From Ureibacillus sp. FSL W7-1570 (lineage in GTDB: Bacteria > Bacillota > Bacilli > Bacillales_A > Planococcaceae), in assembly GCF_038593265.1 (NCBI RefSeq), contig NZ_CP151979.1, positions 2,352,001 through 2,416,000 on the forward strand: a stretch of 64,000 nt of DNA. Reading direction: 5' to 3'. Within the stretch, counting starts at the first letter, position 1. Each line of letters starts with the position of its first letter. Below, piece by piece: positions 7,727 to 16,163 of this stretch. The position numbers were made by a program, and so were the translations under genes. The notes under the pieces were generated by a model. The model ran no database searches. It saw only the letters and a list, made by a program, of their open reading frames with translations, and was not told where the DNA came from.

Positions 7727-7763
7727 AGGTAGCTACTTACTGAATGTAAGTGGCTGCCTTTTT
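7727..7763 (+). terminator. terminator after ferritin
   Basis: AGGTAGCTACTTAC pairs with GTAAGTGGCTGCCT (14 bp, some G-T pairs) around a 5-nt loop, followed by TTTTTA. Confidence 0.8.
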
Positions 7764-7808
7764 ATTTTTGAAAGAGCTCTCCTATAGCCTATTACATCGA
7801 CCATAATT

Positions 7809-7956
7809 TCAGTTGTTCTCCGTCAATTTATTTCGCATTTGAGCAGCTGCGGAAAGTGCCACTTTGTCTTGTAATATTTCTCCTGGTTTATTTCCATTTC
7901 CAAGAATATATCCGGCAAATTCAATTCCCATAAAATCAAAAATGTATTGGAATTGC
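7809..7956 (-). pseudogene. C-terminal remnant of a flavodoxin-fold NAD(P)H reductase
   Basis: On the minus strand a frame reads FDFMGIEFAGYILGNGNKPG and then EILQDKVALSAAAQMRNKL before a TGA at 7809. This resembles the C-terminal end of NADPH-dependent FMN reductase/flavodoxin-like proteins. It is cut abruptly at 7956, where the first IS21-family element begins, so the 5' part has been lost. The family is a recollection from the sequence pattern and not certain. Confidence 0.5.
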
Positions 7957-8094
7957 TGTAAACGCTAAACTAGAATTAACAGTTTTCCACAAATAGAACT
8001 CAACAGAATTCCCCAAATAAGATTAAACAGTTTCCCCACCATCAATCACTTTCAAATATACTGTTACTAGTCTATTGAAAGTGAGGAATTAGGA

Positions 8095-9639
8095 GTGAAC
8101 AGATTTATGCTTTACATCGAGATTCATCGTTTATACAAAGAGGGATTCTCCAAGAGTGCTATTGCAAGAAAACTAAATATTTCAAGAAATAGAGTGATAG
8201 ATTATTTGAATATGAGTACTGATGAGTTTGAAGAATTTTTAAGTACATTACGTACAAGAGAAAAGAAACTAGACCCTTATCATGATCAAATTCTAGGGTG
8301 GTTGAAGGAACATCCTGATTTAACTGCTGCACAAGTTTATGATTGGTTGGAAGAAAAGTTAGGTTTCAGGGAAGTCGCTGAGAACACTGTACGAAATTAT
8401 TTAAACGAAATGAGGGATTACTATCGGATTCCAAAGGTAAAGGTTCAGAGGACATATAGTGTAGTTCCAGAATTACCAATGGGAAAACAGGCTCAAGTGG
8501 ATTTTGGACAAACTACCGTCAAAAACAGACAAGGTGAGAATAAAAAGTTGTATTTTATCGCATTTGTTTTATCACATTCAAGATATAAATATGTAGAATG
8601 GCTCGATCGACCTTTTCGTACTTCCGATATGATTCGAATGCATGAAAATGCATTTGAATACTTTGGAGGAATGCCAGAAGAAATGGTCTATGACCAAGAT
8701 GCGTTATTAGCAGTTAGTGAAAATGCAGGTGATTTAATTCTTACAGCTGAATTTACTAAATATCATCATACCCGTAAATTTAATGTTTATTTATGTAGAA
8801 AGAGTGATCCGGAATCAAAAGGTAAAATTGAACAGGTTGTGAAATTTGTAAAAAATAATTTTAGCAAAAATCGAGTATTCGATCATCTTTCAGATTGGAA
8901 TCAATCGTGCCACGCTTGGTTGAAAAGAACAGGAAACTATAAAGTTCATCATAATACGAAAAAGAGACCTTCTGAAGTGCACGCCCTGGAAAAGCAACAC
9001 TTAAAGAAAGTCTCTGGTACTTACATTTTCGCAAATGTTTCAACTCCAAGTATAACAAGAAATATCCATAAGGACAATGTTATTCGTTATGAAGGAAATC
9101 GATATAGCGTTCCTAAAGGAACATATAGAGCAGATGCCCCAAATCTTGCTTATTTACAAGAAGAGGATGGTTGGTTAATTATTCGACTGAAAGAAACTGG
9201 GATGGAGTTAGCAAAGCACCGAATATCCGAAGGAAAAGGATTGATTATTACAGATCCCTCCCATCGGGAACATAGCACAAGTAAACGAGATCTTTTAATT
9301 CATCAAATTCAAGAAACATTCATAGATAAAGAGAATATTCAATGGTTAATACACAAATTGAAAGAACGATATCCACGTCATTTAGTGGATCAACTCAAAG
9401 TACTACAACAAGCCATCAGAATTTACCCAAATCATTGTGAGGAAGCTTTATCTGAAATGAAGAAACTTGGAATGACCAGTGCAAATGATTTTCGGGATAT
9501 TGCACATGCATTATCTGTACAATATCAAAAAAGTTCACCTAAAATCGTTGAATTGAATGAGAAGTATAAAGATTTATCAGCACCAGAACGATCCGAAGAC
9601 ATTTATTTAAAAGTCTTATCTGGAGGTGAAAATGAATGA
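8095..9639 (+). CDS. istA: IS21-family transposase IstA, copy A
   Basis: A 514-residue IstA transposase. The N-terminal helix-turn-helix is seen in YKEGFSKSAIARKLNISRNR (about 13-32). The catalytic core shows Asp in AQVDFGQT (about 137), Asp in MVYDQDALL (about 200) and Glu in ESKGKIEQVV (about 242), the DDE triad. GTG 8095 is used with GAGG eight bases upstream; ATG 8107 is an alternative. Its stop overlaps the istB start (ATGA), so the two are coupled. It works with the IstB ATPase to cut and paste the element. It is only moderately similar to copy B, so the two are different elements. Confidence 0.93.
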   Translation: MNRFMLYIEIHRLYKEGFSKSAIARKLNISRNRVIDYLNMSTDEFEEFLSTLRTREKKLDPYHDQILGWLKEHPDLTAAQVYDWLEEKLGFREVAENTVRNYLNEMRDYYRIPKVKVQRTYSVVPELPMGKQAQVDFGQTTVKNRQGENKKLYFIAFVLSHSRYKYVEWLDRPFRTSDMIRMHENAFEYFGGMPEEMVYDQDALLAVSENAGDLILTAEFTKYHHTRKFNVYLCRKSDPESKGKIEQVVKFVKNNFSKNRVFDHLSDWNQSCHAWLKRTGNYKVHHNTKKRPSEVHALEKQHLKKVSGTYIFANVSTPSITRNIHKDNVIRYEGNRYSVPKGTYRADAPNLAYLQEEDGWLIIRLKETGMELAKHRISEGKGLIITDPSHREHSTSKRDLLIHQIQETFIDKENIQWLIHKLKERYPRHLVDQLKVLQQAIRIYPNHCEEALSEMKKLGMTSANDFRDIAHALSVQYQKSSPKIVELNEKYKDLSAPERSEDIYLKVLSGGENE

Positions 9640-10391
9640 ATCATCATCCCTATGAAATTTTACAAGATAAATGTCGTACCTTGCGCCTCGCTGAGACGGC
9701 TAAAGAATTACCGAATTTACTCCGTGAAGCTGAAGCAAAGAATTGGACATATCATGAACTGGTTTATGAAATCTTAAGCTATGAGATGCGATGTAGAGAG
9801 CAGAAAAATAATGAGAGATTAATGAAATGGGCAGAGTTCCCAGAAATATTGACGTTTGATACCTATGATTTGAAGGAACAAACAGCTCTTGGTGAAAAAC
9901 AACTAAATGTATTAAAAGAACTGAATTGGATTGAAGAATTTTTTACTTTAATTTTGATGGGACCAACAGGAGCAGGAAAAACACATTTATCCGTTGCATT
10001 AGGAATACACGCTGTGGAGAGAGGATACAAAGTATCCTTTGTCTCCATGAATCAGCTTATGTATATTTTAAAAACAAAAGAATATATCAATAAATCTAAA
10101 ATACGCTACAAACGTATTATAGCTTCGGATTTAATTATTATTGATGATGTCATGTACATGACTTACGAGACTCAGGAAGCCAATCTATTTTTCCAGTTTA
10201 TCTATGATTTATATGATAAAGCAGCATTCATTCTAACCTCTAATAAAGGGCCAAATGAATGGGGAAAATTTCTTGGTGATCCTACTTTAACAACAGCTAT
10301 ACTTGACCGTTTATTACATAGGAGTGAAATTATCACTTTCGATAACGAAACGGATAGCATTCGTATGAAATACAGAAAGGTATTATTTTAA
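9636..10391 (+). CDS. istB: IS21-family helper ATPase IstB, copy A
   Basis: A 251-residue AAA+ ATPase of the IstB/DnaC-like group that selects target DNA and activates IstA. Walker A is GPTGAGKT (about residues 109-116) and Walker B is LIIIDDVMYM (about 169-178). Sensor-1 is ILTSNKG and an arginine-containing TTAILDRLLHRSEII closes the domain. GGAGG at 9622-9626 precedes the ATG by nine bases. The gene is intact. Confidence 0.93.
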   Translation: MNHHPYEILQDKCRTLRLAETAKELPNLLREAEAKNWTYHELVYEILSYEMRCREQKNNERLMKWAEFPEILTFDTYDLKEQTALGEKQLNVLKELNWIEEFFTLILMGPTGAGKTHLSVALGIHAVERGYKVSFVSMNQLMYILKTKEYINKSKIRYKRIIASDLIIIDDVMYMTYETQEANLFFQFIYDLYDKAAFILTSNKGPNEWGKFLGDPTLTTAILDRLLHRSEIITFDNETDSIRMKYRKVLF

Positions 10392-10458
10392 TTTAGCAAA
10401 CTGTTGAATCTTAATTGTAGAAAACTGTTTAAAATTATTTGTGGAAAATTGTTTAATT

Positions 10459-12225
10459 CTACTTGACGGTTACAACATCAGTATTAACTCTTCCATTTAA
10501 TAATATTAAAGCACTTGCTACTACCTTGTCGGGAAAAGGGAATCCTAAATTCTTTTTATTTAAATAATCAGTTACATATTTCCATATATGACTATAGTAG
10601 TTTGTAATATCACCACTCACATATTTTTCATTTAAAATCCTTTTAAAATCTTCAATTGTATCACAATATTTAGCTTCTTCTATTGCAAATGCTACTGATA
10701 AATTATTCCCTTGTGTTTTTTCATAAATAAATTCCGATAAAACATTAATATTTATATCTAGTTTTATCCCCTTTTGAGTCAACAACACTTTAATATCTTC
10801 TTTTAAGAGAGGGGGCATATGAAAATGCGCTACATATTCTGTTTCTGTTTTTAACCAGATTGGATATTGTTCATATAATTGAGCTGGTTGACCTACAATT
10901 ACAAATACTACACCTTCTGGAATTTCATCAGGACTGAATAAGCTATGTAAAAAAGTTATCTCATTATTTGCTCTCGCTGCATGGTCAATACCATCTATAC
11001 ATATGATTACTTTTTCACCTGTTTTTTTATTTAATAGCTCCGCTAAACGAATTACTTCCTTTCTCATCTGTTCAACAGAACATAATGCGTTAGTAACAGG
11101 AATATTATATTTATTCAACTCTCCTTTAAAATACCTTCTTAACTGAATCAATAAATCATTCCATAAAGATTTAGGCTTACATAACCCCGAATCAGCATTG
11201 TAAAATCTTTGTTCAGGAGAAATAGGTTTAAAAGTATGATATCTAGCTTTAAAAAGTTTATTATTTAATTGCAAATAACTAATTAGGCTAGTTTTTCCAC
11301 TACCCGGATCACCGGATATCCATACTACTTTCTGATCGTTCTCTTTTATATATCTAATTAAATTATTAGCAAATTCTTGACGGCTTTTAAAAAAAGGCAT
11401 TGGATAAGGTAATTCATGCTCCCCATGCTCTTTATCATAATTTAGTGATAAAGCATCAAATACGTCTTCAATTGTTACTTTTACTTTATCTTTCCTTCTA
11501 GTAGTTGTCCAAATCCTCAGATTAGAACAAAGCTTATCAAATAAACCTCTTGCTACCATTAGATTACATTTAAATGTATCTTGTAATGATCTAAGCATGG
11601 AATTTTCTAATTCCTCTAATGAACCTTCATTACTTCTAATTACAACTGATTTTAAAAAATCTAATACTAAGGAGTCGTCACCTATTGATGCTTTAAATTC
11701 ATTCCACTGAACCTTTAAATCTCTATCATCAATTAATCTATCAATTTCTGCTATAGATTTTGATTGTTCTACATATGATTTTATTTTTCGTATGAATTCC
11801 TCTAACGATATAGCTCTATACCTTTCACCATCAAAGGTTCGTGTTGTTCTATTTACCCCTAATTTTCTATTAGTATATAAGACTGGCGTAATAGTCTTAC
11901 CCTCTTTTTCTCGAGCATCTTTCCAACCAATAGCTAAAGCTCTTATTAAACTCATCTTAGTACTTCCACTTTCCCTAATGGTTGTTTCTATTAATTTTGA
12001 AAACGTAAGATTTCCCTTCCCTGCATCTCCAACTTCATGCTTAACTTGAAAACATACTTCTTCCTGATTGCCAATTCCAACAACTACATCGTCTATCGTA
12101 TTATGAACTTCTGATTGAAAAATTACATATGAAATATTGCTATCTGGGTTAATCATTTCTATAATTCTTTCTAAACCTACATACCATTCATACCAGTATG
12201 GATCTCCAATTCCCGGCGTCGACAT
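10459..12225 (-). CDS. candidate defence protein: DUF4297-like nuclease fused to STAND-type NTPase, 3'-truncated by IS21
   Basis: A 588-residue reading frame. The N-terminus (about 10-90) has a PD-(D/E)XK-like pattern: Glu39, IDDVVVG with Asp45/46, and CFQVKHE with Gln60-x-Lys62, as in DUF4297/Cap4-type nucleases. A linker (about 90-270) follows. Next is a P-loop NTPase: Walker A GDPGSGKT (305-312), Walker B VIICIDGIDHAAR (406-418) and FVIVGQPAQ (about 441-449). This architecture is that of Avs/STAND anti-phage proteins, which normally continue into a C-terminal repeat sensor. Here the last three residues and the stop are read from the IS21 end (10459-10474), so the sensor region has been lost. 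The ATG follows GGAGGG by seven bases. Defence function is inferred from architecture and neighbours. Confidence 0.7.
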   Translation of the reverse strand: MSTPGIGDPYWYEWYVGLERIIEMINPDSNISYVIFQSEVHNTIDDVVVGIGNQEEVCFQVKHEVGDAGKGNLTFSKLIETTIRESGSTKMSLIRALAIGWKDAREKEGKTITPVLYTNRKLGVNRTTRTFDGERYRAISLEEFIRKIKSYVEQSKSIAEIDRLIDDRDLKVQWNEFKASIGDDSLVLDFLKSVVIRSNEGSLEELENSMLRSLQDTFKCNLMVARGLFDKLCSNLRIWTTTRRKDKVKVTIEDVFDALSLNYDKEHGEHELPYPMPFFKSRQEFANNLIRYIKENDQKVVWISGDPGSGKTSLISYLQLNNKLFKARYHTFKPISPEQRFYNADSGLCKPKSLWNDLLIQLRRYFKGELNKYNIPVTNALCSVEQMRKEVIRLAELLNKKTGEKVIICIDGIDHAARANNEITFLHSLFSPDEIPEGVVFVIVGQPAQLYEQYPIWLKTETEYVAHFHMPPLLKEDIKVLLTQKGIKLDININVLSEFIYEKTQGNNLSVAFAIEEAKYCDTIEDFKRILNEKYVSGDITNYYSHIWKYVTDYLNKKNLGFPFPDKVVASALILLNGRVNTDVVTVK

Positions 12226-12265
12226 TTTATCCCTCCGAAGGTATCTTATTTAATCATTTTTAAAC

Positions 12266-12322
12266 AAATTACACCATAATATACAAGCTGTATATACTAG
12301 ATTTTATGTTATGGTGTAATTT
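12266..12322 (-). promoter_or_regulatory. nested inverted repeats upstream of the nuclease-NTPase gene
   Basis: A perfect 14-bp inverted repeat, AAATTACACCATAA at 12266-12279 with TTATGGTGTAATTT at 12309-12322, encloses a second palindrome ATATACA-AGC-TGTATAT at 12279-12295. It lies 41-97 bp upstream of the minus-strand start. There is no T tract, so it looks more like paired operator sites than a terminator. Confidence 0.5.
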
Positions 12323-12382
12323 ACCATTGTATTTTATTTTACCTGTTAAAAGTTTAAATACCCGTATTTAATTCACCGTCAT

Positions 12383-12387
12383 ACTAT
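12383..12387. repeat. target-site duplication of IS21 copy B (left)
   Basis: ACTAT directly precedes the left end of IS21 copy B, and the same five bases follow its right end at 14843-14847. The duplication marks a simple, probably recent, transposition event. Confidence 0.8.
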
Positions 12388-12499
12388 TGTAAACGATAAA
12401 ATAAAATCAACAGATTCCGCTCATTTGGATTGAACACTTTTTCACTATCAAATACACTTCTAATAAACTAGTTTATTAAGTTTATTGGAGGTTGTACTA

Positions 12500-14044
12500 G
12501 TGGAGGAGAAGCTTGTGTTATATATTGAAATCCATCAATTACGTACTAAAAGATTGCGAATTTCACAAATCGCAAGGAAATTGAAAATCTCACGTAATAC
12601 AGTTTATAAGTATTTAAATATGACATTTGAAGAAGCGGTGGAGGAGTTTGGCACGATTGAGCGAAAGAAAAAGTTAGATCCCTATCGGGATTGGATTGTG
12701 ACATGGTTACAAGAAAATCCAAGCATGAGTGGAGCACAAATTTTGGACTGGCTTCAAGAAAAGTTTCCTGACTTACAAGTTGGAGAAAGTACAGTTCGTC
12801 GGTATGTCAAAGAGATGAGAGAAATTTATCAAATTGAAAAAACGGATGAACCCCGAGAACATGAAGCTGTTGATGAATTACCACCAGGAAAACAAATGCA
12901 AGTAGACTGGGGACAAACCATTCAGAAAACAATAGATAATAAGGACATCAAACTTTATTTTATTGCCTTTGTATTATCTCACTCTCGACAAAAGTATATG
13001 GAATGGCAAGACCGCCCCTTTACAACCAAAGACACCATTCGTTGTCACGAAAATGCCTTTAGATATTTTGGGGGAATGACTGAAGAAATTGTTTATGATC
13101 AAGACAATCTTATTGCGGTAAGCGAAAATGCTGGAGATCTTATCTTAACAAAGAAATTTCAGGCATATGTGAACGAACGTAAATTTCAGATTTACCTATG
13201 TCGAAAAGCAGATCCCCAATCGAAAGGAAAAATTGAGAACGTTGTGAAATATATCAAGTATAATTTCGCAGCACATCGTATCTTCTCAACAATCGGAGAT
13301 TGGAATGAAAAAGCCTGGAATTGGCTAGAACGTACTGGGAACTATAAAGTGCATCAAACAATAAAAAAGAGACCTTACGAAGTGTATCAACTGGAAAAGA
13401 AACACTTACGAAAGATCTCCTCACCGCTTTCTTTAACAGAAAGCAACCCTATTGAAATTATAACAAGGAATGTGAATAAGGACAACACGATTCGTTACAA
13501 ATCGAATCGCTATTCAGTACCTATCGGCACATATACGAAATGCCCTACAGTGAATCTGCAAATCAATAATGAAAAATTAATCATCATAGAACCTACAACT
13601 GGTGAAATACTTGCCAAGCACACGATAAGTTTAGAAAAAGGAAAGCTAATTAAAAATACGAATCATGCACGAGATCATACAGAATCGCTTGATATGCTTA
13701 AACAAAGAGTGCTTCATTTATTTCCTACTGGAGAAGCATCGAGACAATATATTGATGAAATCTGCCAGAGATATAAGCGCTATCGCCGTGATCAATTACT
13801 CATTTTACAAAGGGTTGCCGAAAATGATCCTCATTGGATTCCAATGGCGTTAGAGAAATGTATCCGTGAAAAACTGTATAGTGCAAATGCTTTTCAAGAT
13901 GTCGTAAATTACTTAAAGCTACAAGAATCTAATCCCATTCTTGAAATACAGGTCAATTCTACTAAACTTGTTTCTTCGATAGCTGTAGAAACAAGGGATT
14001 TCAATACATACATTCAAAGAATGGGAGGAAAAACAAATGAATAA
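12500..14044 (+). CDS. istA: IS21-family transposase IstA, copy B
   Basis: A 514-residue IstA. The helix-turn-helix is RISQIARKLKISRNTVYKY near the N-terminus. The DDE triad lies in MQVDWGQT, EIVYDQDNLI and QSKGKIENVV. GTG 12500 is preferred because GGAGG at 12487-12491 sits eight bases upstream; TTG 12485 overlaps that site. It overlaps istB by eight bases. The gene is intact and colinear with copy A throughout, but clearly diverged from it. Confidence 0.92.
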   Translation: MEEKLVLYIEIHQLRTKRLRISQIARKLKISRNTVYKYLNMTFEEAVEEFGTIERKKKLDPYRDWIVTWLQENPSMSGAQILDWLQEKFPDLQVGESTVRRYVKEMREIYQIEKTDEPREHEAVDELPPGKQMQVDWGQTIQKTIDNKDIKLYFIAFVLSHSRQKYMEWQDRPFTTKDTIRCHENAFRYFGGMTEEIVYDQDNLIAVSENAGDLILTKKFQAYVNERKFQIYLCRKADPQSKGKIENVVKYIKYNFAAHRIFSTIGDWNEKAWNWLERTGNYKVHQTIKKRPYEVYQLEKKHLRKISSPLSLTESNPIEIITRNVNKDNTIRYKSNRYSVPIGTYTKCPTVNLQINNEKLIIIEPTTGEILAKHTISLEKGKLIKNTNHARDHTESLDMLKQRVLHLFPTGEASRQYIDEICQRYKRYRRDQLLILQRVAENDPHWIPMALEKCIREKLYSANAFQDVVNYLKLQESNPILEIQVNSTKLVSSIAVETRDFNTYIQRMGGKTNE

Positions 14045-14786
14045 AAGTGTTCCAGAAATTCAACAAGCCTTTAAACAATTGAGATTATCCGAAACAGCGG
14101 AGGAGCTCCCAGAGCTCCTTCGGAAAGCAGAGCAATCATCTTGGACATATTTAGAGTTCTTAGAACAGATAACTACGTATGAACTAAAAAGACGTGAGGA
14201 GAAAAGTATTGAAAGACGAATGAATTGGGCTCGTTTCCCGTTCTATAAACCTTTAAGTATGTTTAATATAGATGAGCAAACAGCCATTACAGAGCGGCAA
14301 TTAAGGCAATTACGTGAATTTCAATGGTTAGAACAAGCATACAACTTAATATTACTTGGACCACCTGGAGCGGGAAAAACTTTATTATCCGTTGGCCTTG
14401 GAATTGAAGCGATTCAAAAAGGCTTTCAAGTGTATTTTGTGACCATGGGGGAATTAATTCAGCTATTAAAAACAGAAGAATATGTCAATAAGTCAAAAAC
14501 TAAGTTAAAGAGACTGCGTGCATCAGATCTTGTGATAATTGATGATGTCATGTATATGGCAATGGATCAACGAGAAGGCACATTGTTCTTCCAGCTTATT
14601 CATCAATTATATGAACGAAGTTCGTTAATTTTAACATCCAATCGAAGCCCAGAACAATGGATAGAACTCGTAGATAATCCAGGGATGATGACTGCAATAC
14701 TTGACCGTCTGTTACATCGAGTTGAAGTGATTCATATGAACAACGAAAGTTACCGATTAAAACATCAAGAAACAATTTTTTCTTAG
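14037..14786 (+). CDS. istB: IS21-family helper ATPase IstB, copy B
   Basis: A 249-residue AAA+ ATPase. Walker A is GPPGAGKT (about residues 107-114), Walker B is LVIIDDVMYM (about 167-176), sensor-1 is ILTSNRS and the end is TAILDRLLHRVEVI. GGAGG about ten bases upstream serves the ATG at 14037, which lies inside the istA 3' end. It acts with IstA of the same element. Confidence 0.92.
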   Translation: MNKSVPEIQQAFKQLRLSETAEELPELLRKAEQSSWTYLEFLEQITTYELKRREEKSIERRMNWARFPFYKPLSMFNIDEQTAITERQLRQLREFQWLEQAYNLILLGPPGAGKTLLSVGLGIEAIQKGFQVYFVTMGELIQLLKTEEYVNKSKTKLKRLRASDLVIIDDVMYMAMDQREGTLFFQLIHQLYERSSLILTSNRSPEQWIELVDNPGMMTAILDRLLHRVEVIHMNNESYRLKHQETIFS

Positions 14787-15033
14787 CAAAAAGTGTTCAT
14801 CCGAAATGAGCAAAAATTGTTCATTTGGGGTTGACGTTTACAACTATAACCTACCAAATCATGCCATATTGGACCGAACCTTACCTTTTTAACCTATATC
14901 ACCTAACTGGATGACTAGTAAAACTTCTAATAAATTCACTAATTTGCATAAAATCCTCTTTTCTAACTATTTTTAGAAAATCCTATTACAGATCAACTGA
15001 AATCTAGTTAATAGAAGATATATTTTTCAAGAC

Positions 15034-16059
15034 CTATTCTACTTCATTATCCAACATCCATACTCTTTTGATAGGAATCTCTTTTTTAATTTCATCACTT
15101 AATTTTTCATAGTTCTCGAAAATTTGTTGAATAATGGTTTTTGAATCCCAAAGGCGAACTTTGAAAAATTGCTTTGGTATTTCTTTGGTGACAGATGATT
15201 TAAAACCGCTCCATGAAACTAGCAAGCCAAAATCTGCACTATAATTGCTCATTGTACCTATCAACTGATCTAATGTCGGTCTATCAAGAGGAGTATCAGA
15301 AGTCTTGACTTGGACACAAATTTTTGGATTTCCAAAACCTAACGTATCTGAAGCTGCTAATATATCCACACCGTGATCTGCACCTTCTGGACTTCTGTAA
15401 GTAGTAAAGCCTTTTGCTTTCAAAATTTCTTCAATTAAAATTTCCATCTTATGTCCTTTAAAACGCTGTATAATTCTTTCAGAAATTTGATCGTATATAT
15501 ATTCTTCTAAATCTATTGAAACTGTTTCTTCATTTTCCTCTACTAGTTCCTTTACATTTTTATTTTTTGGTACATGCCAATTATTTTTACGCATTTCTCT
15601 AATACGCTCTTCAGCATTATTTCTGTGTATTTTACAGACCGTCATAAAGGCTCCTAATGAATACAATATATCCTGATCAAATCGATCCCTTGGTATATCT
15701 TTAGCAATCCAATTTACATTCCGGTAATGATAATACGGACTGCCAAGTGACTCATCATATACATAGTCACCGATAACTTCCCCTATATGTATGGTGCGAT
15801 TAAATTTTGAAGGCAAGACTACTAAATCTCCTTGCTCCATTGCATGTGCAATTGGCCAAATTTGAGAAGCCCAGTTGATCGCTGTTTTTTCTTTATCTAA
15901 ATCATAGTGTTCGATTAGTCGTTTATATAAATCCTCTTTGGAAGTAATCTCTTTTAGATTAATATTTAAATCATCCCAAGTAAGATATACCCTTCCATCT
16001 TCTAAAAATTTGTTTTCGAACTCCCCTTGTTTTCCTGCACGAAATAACCAAACAGTCAT
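15034..16059 (-). CDS. Mrr-like restriction endonuclease with N-terminal PUA/EVE-like domain
   Basis: A 341-residue protein. The C-terminal half (about 195-310) is a Mrr-catalytic PD-(D/E)XK domain: GHKMEILIEEILKAKGF, then DHGVDILAA (Asp) and KICVQVKTS (Gln-x-Lys). The N-terminal half (about 1-150) looks like a PUA/EVE-type reader, with LVVLPSKFNRTIHIGEVIGD. Proteins of this build are usually modification-dependent nucleases that cut methylated or otherwise modified foreign DNA; this role is inferred. The gene follows hsdR on the same strand, separated by a hairpin at 16117-16152. GAAAGGAGTTAC precedes the ATG. It sits in a defence island with the type I system. Confidence 0.8.
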   Translation of the reverse strand: MTVWLFRAGKQGEFENKFLEDGRVYLTWDDLNINLKEITSKEDLYKRLIEHYDLDKEKTAINWASQIWPIAHAMEQGDLVVLPSKFNRTIHIGEVIGDYVYDESLGSPYYHYRNVNWIAKDIPRDRFDQDILYSLGAFMTVCKIHRNNAEERIREMRKNNWHVPKNKNVKELVEENEETVSIDLEEYIYDQISERIIQRFKGHKMEILIEEILKAKGFTTYRSPEGADHGVDILAASDTLGFGNPKICVQVKTSDTPLDRPTLDQLIGTMSNYSADFGLLVSWSGFKSSVTKEIPKQFFKVRLWDSKTIIQQIFENYEKLSDEIKKEIPIKRVWMLDNEVE

Positions 16060-16104
16060 TATGTAACTCCTTTCTTTGACGTAGCATAATAATTTTCTTG
16101 ATAA

Positions 16105-16152
16105 TAAAAGAAAACGTCAGTCACCTCTAAAAAAATTTCTAGAAATGACTGA
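16105..16152 (-). terminator. hairpin between hsdR and the Mrr-like gene
   Basis: TCAGTCATTTCT pairs with AGAGGTGACTGA (12 bp on the minus strand, two G-T pairs), followed by CGTTTTCTTTTA. This fits an intrinsic terminator or attenuator after the hsd operon, lowering or separating expression of the downstream nuclease. Confidence 0.65.
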
Positions 16153-16163
16153 CACTGATGCAC

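Larger units (their letters stand above)
7957..10474 (+). mobile_element. IS21-family insertion sequence, copy A
   Basis: A 2518-bp element bounded by TGTAAACGC at the left and the complement of TGTAACCGTC at the right, that is, TG...CA ends. Inside each end are multiple repeats of an AACAG-TTTTCCACAAATA-like unit: three at 7978-8038, with related copies at 10397-10460. These are the multiple terminal repeats bound by IstA. It carries istA and istB. No target duplication is seen (ATTGC before, ACATC after), and the genes on both sides are truncated at the ends. Confidence 0.88.
12388..14842 (+). mobile_element. IS21-family insertion sequence, copy B
   Basis: A 2455-bp element with ends TGTAAACG (12388) and CGTTTACA (14842). 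Sub-terminal repeats of an AACACTTTTT/CTCATTTGGA type occur at both ends. It carries intact istA and istB with an 8-base overlap. A 5-bp direct duplication (ACTAT) flanks it. It separates the nuclease-NTPase gene from the Mrr-like gene, which were about 350 bp apart before insertion. The terminal sequences differ from copy A inside the first ten bases, so these are separate IS types. Confidence 0.92.

Noticed and set aside
8095..14786. The two IS21 elements considered as one composite transposon carrying the nuclease-NTPase gene
   Set aside because: They are different IS types with different ends, and copy B has its own 5-bp duplication, so it inserted alone.
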